Positions 23,238 through 29,497 of a DNA stretch of 29,497 bases are shown piece after piece. How positions within the stretch are numbered: position 1 is the stretch's first letter; each line of letters begins with the position of its first letter. A program made the translations under genes and the position numbers. The stretch is from an uncultured Acetatifactor sp. (GTDB lineage: Bacteria; Bacillota; Clostridia; Lachnospirales; Lachnospiraceae), in contig CAKRRS010000030.1 in assembly GCA_934394665.1 (NCBI GenBank), positions 1 to 29,497 on the forward strand, given 5' to 3'. The notes below the pieces were generated by a model, which was not told the origin of the DNA, did not search any database, and saw nothing but the letters and a program-made list of their open reading frames with translations.

Positions 23238-23837
23238 TTACATTACATTCAGATTGTCGCCGTCTTCGGCGGTTCCTTCGACGGGCGCAAGCTCCTCGTC
23301 CACAGGATGAAGTTCACTGCGGTTAGACTGGATGATATCCCGATACTGGTTCAGATTACCGATCAAAGCATTATAATCAGCACTGGCCTGTCTGGAAGAA
23401 GCATCTATAATATTCTCAAGATGTGCCAGCATATCATCCATATATTGCATGGCGGCACCTTTTACATTATTGGCTTCAATGGTTGCGTTATCCAGAATTT
23501 CCTGTGCCTGTTTGCTTGCCATGGTAACGACTTCATTTGCCTGTGCGTAAGCCTGCTGCATGATTTCATGTTCGCTGATCAGCTCATTGGTCTGTGCGGT
23601 TGCTTTATCGATCAGATCCTGCGCTTTTTCTTTGGCATCATTGATAATGGCTTCTTTATTGCTGATGATCTTCTGATAGCGCTTGATCTCGTCAGGAGTC
23701 TTCATGCGCAGTTCACGCAGCAATTCGTCAATCTCTTCTTTATTGACAATAATCTCCGTACTGGACATGAATTTCGGCTTACAACCATCGATATATTCTT
23801 CAATTTCATCAATTAACTGTTCGATTCTGCTGCTCAT
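23238..23837 (-). CDS. DivIVA-like / ATPase-H-like coiled-coil protein
   Basis: This 199-residue, strongly helical, charged protein has no membrane segment. Residues about 30-170 are heptad-like, with alanine, glutamine and glutamate-rich repeats such as NDAKEKAQDLIDKATAQTNE and QAQEILDNATIEANN, resembling DivIVA or V-ATPase subunit H coiled coils. Databases often call such proteins ATPase, but there is no nucleotide-binding motif. The tail is acidic and disordered. AAGGAG lies 6 bases before the ATG. It follows coaD by 14 bases, an arrangement I associate with Lachnospiraceae. A scaffold role at the membrane, division site or cell wall is inferred from the fold and the neighbouring amidase. 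Confidence 0.85.
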   Translation of the reverse strand: MSSRIEQLIDEIEEYIDGCKPKFMSSTEIIVNKEEIDELLRELRMKTPDEIKRYQKIISNKEAIINDAKEKAQDLIDKATAQTNELISEHEIMQQAYAQANEVVTMASKQAQEILDNATIEANNVKGAAMQYMDDMLAHLENIIDASSRQASADYNALIGNLNQYRDIIQSNRSELHPVDEELAPVEGTAEDGDNLNVM

Positions 23838-23851
23838 GAAACTCTCCTTAT

Positions 23852-24361
23852 TTACACATTACTGTTGTCTGAAAGCTTTTTCTGACGATACTTTTCATAG
23901 ATCAGATCCGCCACAAAACCCGGAACACAGGGGGTAATATCTCCGTTAAAACTTGCAATCTGCTTGATCGCGGAAGAACTTAAATATGCGTATTCTAAGC
24001 TGGTCGTTAAAAATATCGTGTCAATTTTTCCGTGGGAAAGCATCCGGTTGGTCTGTGCCATCTGCAATTCGTATTCAAAATCCGTAATGGCACGCAGCCC
24101 ACGGACGATCACATGCAGATCTTTTTCCCGTGCATAGTCTACAAGAAGTCCGCTGAAGCTGTCGATTTGTACATTCGGTAGGTCTTTGGTGGCTTCTTCT
24201 AGTATCTTAACACGTTCCTCTACAGAAAACAACGGTGTCTTTTCTTTATTATTCAAAACACTGACGATTAAAACATCAAATATCTCAGATGCTCTCCGGA
24301 TGATATCCATATGACCGTTGGTAACGGGATCAAAACTTCCTGTGTAAACCGCTCTTTTCAT
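23852..24361 (-). CDS. coaD: Phosphopantetheine adenylyltransferase CoaD
   Basis: This 169-residue enzyme carries out the fourth step of coenzyme A synthesis, transferring AMP from ATP to 4'-phosphopantetheine. The nucleotidyltransferase motif [16 protein letters not shown] (TNGH at 14-17) opens the protein, followed by [20 protein letters not shown] and the signature [12 protein letters not shown]. The start at 24361 was chosen because GGAG lies 6 bases upstream and the family begins there; upstream in-frame ATGs at 24373 and 24433 add residues unlike CoaD. rsmD lies directly upstream, as in many Firmicutes. Confidence 0.97.
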   Translation of the reverse strand: MKRAVYTGSFDPVTNGHMDIIRRASEIFDVLIVSVLNNKEKTPLFSVEERVKILEEATKDLPNVQIDSFSGLLVDYAREKDLHVIVRGLRAITDFEYELQMAQTNRMLSHGKIDTIFLTTSLEYAYLSSSAIKQIASFNGDITPCVPGFVADLIYEKYRQKKLSDNSNV

Positions 24362-24433
24362 ACTAAACTCCATTCTGCAGGCACTTTTCCGGTGGTTTTT
24401 AAGCACAATGCGAATTGCAGACTTTGCAAACAA

Positions 24434-24982
24434 TTATTTTTTTCTAAGAAATACATGTTTATTGGTTTTATACTTTTTCTCGCGTATTACCTCAAACCCA
24501 AGCTCTTCCACATAAGAAAAATCCGTATGCAGAGAAGCTTCCACTAAGATCAGGGTCTCCTCCGAGACATATTTTGCGAAGCGTAACTGCTCCAATACTC
24601 TGCGCTCCTGCTCCTGATCATAAGGCGGATCCATAAAAATCACATCTACATGTTTTTCATAGATGCCTGTAAGACCGGCGCAGGCATCCTGTTTTAATAC
24701 GATCGCACGATCTTTCATTTTGGTAAATGTCAGATTATCCTCAATACACGCCAGTGCTTTTGGTGCATTTTCAATAAAATAAGCTTTTCTGGCACCGCGG
24801 CTGAGTGCTTCAATGCCGATACCGCCGCTTCCGCTGAAAATATCCACGAATACACAATCCGGAATATAAGTCTGCAGCATATTAAAAAGTGTCTCTTTGA
24901 TACGGTCGGTCGTCGGTCTGGTATCCATACCTTCCGGTGTTTTTAGCGGCAGACTTCTTGCCGTTCCTGCAATGACTCTCAT
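24434..24982 (-). CDS. rsmD: 16S rRNA (guanine-N2)-methyltransferase RsmD
   Basis: This 182-residue SAM-dependent methyltransferase modifies G966 (E. coli numbering) of 16S rRNA. Motifs: RVIAGTARSLPLKTPEG at the start, RPTTDRIKETLFNML, the SAM-binding VDIFSGSGGIGIEAL (46-60) and catalytic DPPY (118-121). The length is normal. GGGAG lies about 9 bases before the ATG. It starts 14 bases after the parC stop and is followed after 72 bases by coaD. Confidence 0.97.
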   Translation of the reverse strand: MRVIAGTARSLPLKTPEGMDTRPTTDRIKETLFNMLQTYIPDCVFVDIFSGSGGIGIEALSRGARKAYFIENAPKALACIEDNLTFTKMKDRAIVLKQDACAGLTGIYEKHVDVIFMDPPYDQEQERRVLEQLRFAKYVSEETLILVEASLHTDFSYVEELGFEVIREKKYKTNKHVFLRKK

Positions 24983-24996
24983 ATTATTTTTCTCCC

Positions 24997-27237
24997 TCAG
25001 ACTCTGACTTTGGTTCCCTTGCTGTCACGTTTTCCTAATTTCAAATTATTCAGGACAAGTTCTTTTCCCTTGTATGCAATCGTTGTTTCAACTGCATTTT
25101 TTGTATAGTAAACGTTTTCGACCTGATCTCCTTCGGCAAGTTTCATGCCGCGGACACCGATGGCACCTTTCTTTTTCTCAGGAATTTCCTCCACAGCAAA
25201 ACGAAGGAAAAATCCGTTCTTTGTCTGCAATACAATATTGCGCTGATCCGTCAGGGCAGCCACACTGACTACACTGTCTCCTTCAGCAAGCTTCGTGGCA
25301 GCCACGGTACGCTTACTGACATCAAATTCTCCACCGTCTACAACCTTTAACATAGACTGTGCAGTTGCAAAGATGACCTGACACAGATTCAGTTCTTTCT
25401 GACTGGTGATATAGACAATCTCTTCCGTCTGCTGACTGAAGTTGCTTACATTGTCGATCGGAATTCCTTTATCACGGAATTTTCCGTAAGGAAGATCCAG
25501 TACTTTGATCGTATGCATCTGTCCGGTATTGGTAAACAGACAGATTCTCCCTGTGTTTTTACAGATAAAGACATATTTATTCTCTGCATCCGCAGCCTCT
25601 TTATTCCGTTCATAGACAGAGACATCGATGGTTTTGGCATATCCAAAACGATCCATCAGAAATACGACATCCGTCTCTTCCAGTTCTTTTTCTTTATAAA
25701 CTGCTTCCTGACCGTTTTCAATTACGGTTTTTCTCGGATGACTGTATGCTTTTTTGAATCCGTCAAGTTCATTCATGATCACTTGCGCCATGGAATCACG
25801 CCTGTCCAGAATATCTTCGTAACGATAGATATTTGCCATGGTTTCTTCATGCTCATTGATCAAAGCTTCCAGTTCCAGACCGATCAACTTATACAGGCGC
25901 ATTTCCAGGATCGCATTTGCCTGCTTTTCGGTGAACATCAGCTGCGTGGCCATGATCTTGGATTCTTTGGATTTGAATTTAATACCATCTGTCTTGCCTT
26001 CTACCAGACAAGCCTTTGCCATGGCACGGTCTTTTGAACCACGCAGGATCTCAATGACCAGATCAATGACATTGCAGGCCTTGATCAGACCTTCCTGAAT
26101 TTCCTTGCGTTCCAGCTCTTTTGCCAGCAGATTCGTGTATTTTCTGGTGGCTACTTCAAACTGAAAATCAACGTTTGCCTTAATGATCTGCTTTAACCCC
26201 ATCGTCTCGGGTCTGCCGTCCGCAATCGCCAGCATATTGACACCGAAGGTATCTTCCAGACGGGTTTTTTTGTAAAGCATATTAACAAAATTCTCAGGAT
26301 CGGCATCTTTGCGCAGCTCAATGACAATACGGATTCCTTCTTTGGATGACTGGTTCGAAATATCTACGATATCCTGCGTCTTCTTAGTCTCGGACAATGC
26401 TGCCACATCAGATAAAAATTTTGCGATGTTGGCACCGATCATCGTATAAGGGATCTCTGTAATCACTACATTGGTTTTGCCGGCTTTTCCTTTTTGGAAT
26501 TCTACTTTACCGCGCAGTTTGATCTTGCCTATGCCGGTCTCATAGATTTCGGCCAGTTCGTCCTTATTGATCACGATTCCACCGGTCGGGAAATCCGGTC
26601 CCTTCAGATAACGCATCAATTCTTTGGTAGTGATGTCATTATTCAGCATATATGCTTTTACAGCATCGATTACTTCTCCGAGATTGTGTGGCGGAATACT
26701 GGTCGCCATACCGACGGCGATACCTTCCGAACCGTTTACCAACAAATTTGGGATTTTTACCGGCAGTACCGTAGGCTCTTTTTCCGTCTCATCAAAGTTT
26801 GGTACAAAATCCACGACATCCTTATCCAGATCGGCAAGAAAAGCTTCCTGTGTTACTTTTTGAAGTCTGGCCTCCGTATAACGCATGGCAGCGGCACCGT
26901 CTCCTTCGATATTGCCGAAGTTACCATGACCGTCAATTAAGGGCATTCCCTTTTTAAAATCCTGACTCATGACAACCAGGGCTTCATAGATCGAACTGTC
27001 GCCGTGCGGATGGTATTTACCCATGGTATCACCTACGATACGGGCACTTTTACGGTAAGGTCTGTCGTAACGAATGCCCAATTCATACATATCGTAGAGG
27101 GTTCTTCTCTGTACCGGTTTCAAACCGTCTCTGACATCCGGAAGTGCTCTTGCGATAATAACACTCATCGCATAGTCAATAAATGACTTTTGCATTTCCT
27201 CAGAGTATTCTGTTTTTATGATTCTGCTGTCGTCCAT
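24997..27237 (-). CDS. parC: DNA topoisomerase IV subunit A
   Basis: This 746-residue type IIA topoisomerase subunit cuts and rejoins DNA. The active-site tyrosine is Y120 in AAAMRYTEARL. The quinolone-contact region reads KYHPHGDSSIYEALVVM, with S81 and E85 at the two positions commonly changed in resistant strains, so it looks unaltered. The tower and coiled-coil region is at about 200-470, then a beta-pinwheel C-terminus. The GyrA box (QRRGGKG) is not found; the matching stretches read YGKFRDKGIPIDNV and EKKKGAIGVRGMKL, which favours ParC (decatenation) over GyrA (supercoiling). GAGGA precedes the ATG. The gene follows parE by 127 bases that contain a small hairpin. Confidence 0.9.
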   Translation of the reverse strand: MDDSRIIKTEYSEEMQKSFIDYAMSVIIARALPDVRDGLKPVQRRTLYDMYELGIRYDRPYRKSARIVGDTMGKYHPHGDSSIYEALVVMSQDFKKGMPLIDGHGNFGNIEGDGAAAMRYTEARLQKVTQEAFLADLDKDVVDFVPNFDETEKEPTVLPVKIPNLLVNGSEGIAVGMATSIPPHNLGEVIDAVKAYMLNNDITTKELMRYLKGPDFPTGGIVINKDELAEIYETGIGKIKLRGKVEFQKGKAGKTNVVITEIPYTMIGANIAKFLSDVAALSETKKTQDIVDISNQSSKEGIRIVIELRKDADPENFVNMLYKKTRLEDTFGVNMLAIADGRPETMGLKQIIKANVDFQFEVATRKYTNLLAKELERKEIQEGLIKACNVIDLVIEILRGSKDRAMAKACLVEGKTDGIKFKSKESKIMATQLMFTEKQANAILEMRLYKLIGLELEALINEHEETMANIYRYEDILDRRDSMAQVIMNELDGFKKAYSHPRKTVIENGQEAVYKEKELEETDVVFLMDRFGYAKTIDVSVYERNKEAADAENKYVFICKNTGRICLFTNTGQMHTIKVLDLPYGKFRDKGIPIDNVSNFSQQTEEIVYITSQKELNLCQVIFATAQSMLKVVDGGEFDVSKRTVAATKLAEGDSVVSVAALTDQRNIVLQTKNGFFLRFAVEEIPEKKKGAIGVRGMKLAEGDQVENVYYTKNAVETTIAYKGKELVLNNLKLGKRDSKGTKVRV

Positions 27238-27287
27238 TCGGATCCTCGTCTTTCTGACTTAAAATTATGCGGCAAGTACAATTCTTA

Positions 27288-27302
27288 CGGACTGCTCGTC
27301 CG
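27288..27302 (-). repeat. Hairpin between parE and parC
   Basis: CGGAC-gagca-GTCCG on the minus strand is a perfect 5-bp stem, inside a wider imperfect pairing (GCGGCA at 27269-27274 with TGCCTGC at 27304-27310). No T-run follows. It may be a processing or stabilising stem, and the spacing between the two subunit genes is unusually long for this otherwise tight operon. Confidence 0.35.
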
Positions 27303-27364
27303 CTGCCTGCCATTTCACAAATTTTTATTTCCTCTTTATGCTTTACATTTTATTTCACCTACTC

Positions 27365-29287
27365 TTAGACATCCAGTTCCGCATCGGTAGCATGATCATA
27401 GATAAATGCCCGTCTCGGCGGCACATCCGTCCCCATGAGCAGTTCGGTCATTTCAGAAGCCATACGCGCATCTTCGATTTCCACCAGCTTTAGCAGTCGG
27501 CGTTCCGGATCCAGCGTGGTCTCCCACAGCTGCTCTGCATCCATTTCACCCAGACCTTTATATCGCTGTAAGGTAAACGAACCCTTATGTGTCTTACGGT
27601 ACTTTTCCAGCGCCTTATCGTCATAGAGATATTTTTCTTCTCCCTTGGAAGGCATTGCCTTATACAAAGGAGGCATTGCTATGTACACATGACCTTCAAA
27701 AATCAGATCCGGCATAAAACGATAAAATAGAGTAAGCAGCAATGTGGAGATATGTGCACCGTCCACATCGGCATCGGCCATGATGATAATTTTGTCATAG
27801 CGAAGCTTACTGATGTCAAAATCATTGCCGTAACCTTCGGAGAATCCGCATCCGAAGGCATTAATCATAGTCTTGATCTCCGCGTTTGCCAGTACCTTAT
27901 CAATGCTGGCCTTTTCCACGTTCAGAATCTTACCGCGGATTGGCAGGATTGCTTGATACATACGGTTTCTCGCCGTCTTTGCACTGCCGCCCGCAGAGTC
28001 ACCCTCTACGATAAAGATTTCGCACTTAGAAGGATCTCTGGATTCACAGTTAGCCAGTTTTCCGTTGGAATCAAAAGAGAACTTTTGCTTTGTCAGCATA
28101 TTGGTCTTTGCTTTTTCTTCTGTTTTCCGGATTTTGGCTGCTTTTTCGGCACAGCCGATGATATTTTTCAAAGTCTCCAGATTACGGTCAAAAAACCTGA
28201 CGATTTCTTCACCTGTCACCTTGGCAACTGCTTTGGCTGCATCCTGGTTATCAAGCTTTGTCTTCGTCTGACCTTCAAATCTCGGATCCGGATGCTTGAT
28301 GGATACCACTGCCGTCATACCGTTTCGGACATCCGCACCGGTAAAGTTGGCATCTTTCTCTTTCAGGATGTTTAACTCTCTTGCATAGTTGTTAATCACA
28401 TTTGTAAACTGTGTCTTAAATCCGGTAAGGTGTGTACCGCCTTCGGAATTATAAATGTTATTACAGAAACCCAGTACGTTTTCATGGAATTCATTTACAT
28501 ACTGAAATGCAACTTCAACGGAAATGCCTTCGCTTTCCCCGGAAAAATAAATCACATCATGAACGGTCTCTTTTGAGCGGTTCATGTCCTTGATAAAGCC
28601 AATAATGCCTTCCGGTTCATGGAAAGTCACTTTTTCCGGCGCTTCTTTTCTCTTATCTTCAAAGATAATCGTAAGCTTCGGATTCAGGTAAGCAGTCTCA
28701 TGCAGACGGCTTTTGACTTCGTCTTCTTTGAAACGTGTCTTGTCAAAAATGGTATCATCCGGCAAAAAATTGATGGTAGTACCGGTTTCCTTTGTCTTAC
28801 CGACCACAGGAAGCAGTCCGTCCACCAGATCCATAACGGGAATGCCTTTTTCATAATGGTCTTCATAAATACATCCGTCACTTTTGACTCTGACAGTCAG
28901 TCTCGTAGAGAGGGCGTTCACAACGGAAGAGCCCACACCATGCAGACCGCCGCTGGTCTTATAAGCAGAATTGTCAAATTTACCACCGGCATGCAGCGTT
29001 GTGAATACCAGACGTTCCGCACTGATTCCCTTGGCGTGCATTCCTACCGGAATACCACGTCCGTTATCTTCTACGGTTGCGGATCCATCCGCTTCCAAAG
29101 TTACTTTTATCGTATCACAATAACCGGCCAGATGCTCGTCCACCGAGTTGTCTACAATCTCATAAATCAGATGGTTCAATCCCTTGGTGGTAACACTGCC
29201 GATATACATTCCGGGTCTCTTCCTTACCGCTTCCAGTCCTTCCAGAACGGTAATACTGGAGGCGTCATAATTATTGTCTTTTGCCAT
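27365..29287 (-). CDS. parE: DNA topoisomerase IV subunit B
   Basis: This 640-residue ATPase subunit has a GHKL domain with IYEIVDNSVDEHLAGYC (catalytic E43, N47), EDNGRGIPV and GGLHGVGS (113-120), and the transducer QTKTKLDN (340-347). The TOPRIM domain has IVEGDSAGGSA (E429) and IMADADVDGAH (D505, D507, D509), and the C-terminus has LQRYKGLGEMD. It pairs with the downstream A subunit. GyrB shares all these motifs; the topoisomerase IV call rests on the missing GyrA box in its partner. AAGGAG lies about 11 bases before the ATG, and a promoter is at 29323-29350. Confidence 0.91.
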   Translation of the reverse strand: MAKDNNYDASSITVLEGLEAVRKRPGMYIGSVTTKGLNHLIYEIVDNSVDEHLAGYCDTIKVTLEADGSATVEDNGRGIPVGMHAKGISAERLVFTTLHAGGKFDNSAYKTSGGLHGVGSSVVNALSTRLTVRVKSDGCIYEDHYEKGIPVMDLVDGLLPVVGKTKETGTTINFLPDDTIFDKTRFKEDEVKSRLHETAYLNPKLTIIFEDKRKEAPEKVTFHEPEGIIGFIKDMNRSKETVHDVIYFSGESEGISVEVAFQYVNEFHENVLGFCNNIYNSEGGTHLTGFKTQFTNVINNYARELNILKEKDANFTGADVRNGMTAVVSIKHPDPRFEGQTKTKLDNQDAAKAVAKVTGEEIVRFFDRNLETLKNIIGCAEKAAKIRKTEEKAKTNMLTKQKFSFDSNGKLANCESRDPSKCEIFIVEGDSAGGSAKTARNRMYQAILPIRGKILNVEKASIDKVLANAEIKTMINAFGCGFSEGYGNDFDISKLRYDKIIIMADADVDGAHISTLLLTLFYRFMPDLIFEGHVYIAMPPLYKAMPSKGEEKYLYDDKALEKYRKTHKGSFTLQRYKGLGEMDAEQLWETTLDPERRLLKLVEIEDARMASEMTELLMGTDVPPRRAFIYDHATDAELDV

Positions 29288-29322
29288 GAAATGGAACTCC
29301 TTATCAATACATTATTGTCTTA

Positions 29323-29350
29323 AGTATATCATAGATTTTGTGTTTGTGAA
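29323..29350 (-). promoter_or_regulatory. Promoter of the parE operon
   Basis: The minus strand has TTCACA (29350-29345, 5 of 6 matches to the -35 consensus), a 16-base spacer and TATACT (29328-29323), 36 bases before the parE ATG. No other gene lies between it and the window edge, so it probably drives parE-parC-rsmD-coaD-coiled coil. Confidence 0.65.
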
Positions 29351-29497
29351 AGCAAAAAAATACAAGGGATTGCGTGAGGATATGCTGTGGGGAACTTGCA
29401 GATAGATCTTGAAAGTTGGCTAAATGGCAAGTTAGTGAAATAAATTTTTGCAAAGGGACGGACTCCCGGAACGGACAGAATGCCTTCTGGCAGCTGT

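Noticed and set aside
24997..29287. DNA gyrase gyrA/gyrB
   Set aside because: The A subunit lacks a GyrA box, and the rsmD-coaD neighbourhood fits topoisomerase IV. The B subunit alone could not decide it.
28619..29323. 234-codon plus-strand ORF antisense to parE, and similar long antisense ORFs at 23307-23816, 25513-26037 and 27752-28375
   Set aside because: All are opposite strongly conserved genes, and the products are low in recognisable motifs. They are best explained by codon bias of the real gene.
29351..29497. Gene fragment or terminator at the right edge
   Set aside because: Only very short frames and small 4-5 bp inverted repeats without a T-run were found. Nothing can be supported.
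1..29497. Mobile element, CRISPR array, defence system or tRNA insertion
   Set aside because: No transposase, integrase, repeat-spacer pattern, tRNA-like cloverleaf or restriction/toxin gene was found, and the gene content is uniformly chromosomal.

Overview
The window reads as chromosomal DNA of a low-to-moderate GC, Gram-positive, spore-forming member of the Clostridia, most likely Lachnospiraceae. The evidence is the short HisG with a separate HisZ, RecU, a YlbJ-like sporulation membrane protein, the TIGR03960/TIGR03936 radical-SAM pair beside a short RNase G, AAGGAG-type ribosome binding sites, and the order topoisomerase IV B/A - rsmD - coaD - coiled-coil protein. The genus is not resolved. 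Almost every gene lies on the minus strand, so transcription runs from right to left. No tRNA, rRNA, CRISPR array, insertion sequence, prophage or toxin/defence module was seen.

Right to left. (1) 29350-23197: a promoter, then parE, parC, rsmD, coaD and a coiled-coil protein, ending at a hairpin-plus-T-run terminator. (2) 23151-21730: a cell-wall amidase that carries its own C-terminal membrane anchor. (3) 21649-20669: a YlbJ-like membrane protein on the plus strand, divergent from (4). (4) 20596-17621: an RsuA-type pseudouridine synthase, an unrecognised two-TM protein, an RluA-type pseudouridine synthase and RecU, closely spaced. (5) 17616-12363: a histidine operon, hisZ-hisG-hisD-hisB-hisIE, with a near-consensus promoter surrounded by short palindromes. 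HisIE carries an extra degenerate HisA/HisF-like N-terminal domain. hisA, hisF, hisH, hisC and a histidinol phosphatase are absent from the window. (6) 12062-12385, plus strand: a small single-TM protein whose end overlaps the end of hisIE. (7) 11935-4716: a tight run of MoxR ATPase, DUF58 protein, DUF4129-like membrane protein, TIGR03960 radical SAM protein, TIGR03936 protein and short RNase G, ending at a clear terminator. (8) 4672-1: a sugar-use locus made of a TetR-type regulator with two operator-like repeats upstream, a GH2 glycosidase and a GPH-family sugar:cation symporter cut by the window edge.

Most of this is housekeeping and well known by family. The items most worth a second look are the HisF-like pseudo-domain on HisIE, the palindrome cluster at the his promoter, the twin 28-bp operator candidates of the TetR gene, a 9-bp inverted repeat that would fold over the ylbJ start codon, the second CX3CX2C cysteine set at the C-terminus of the radical SAM protein, the short RNase G and the small plus-strand membrane protein. 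I found no convincing complete new multi-gene system. The stretch 29351-29497 holds no gene that I can support. The longest gene-free gap, 4483-4785, holds the TetR operator repeats and the rng terminator.
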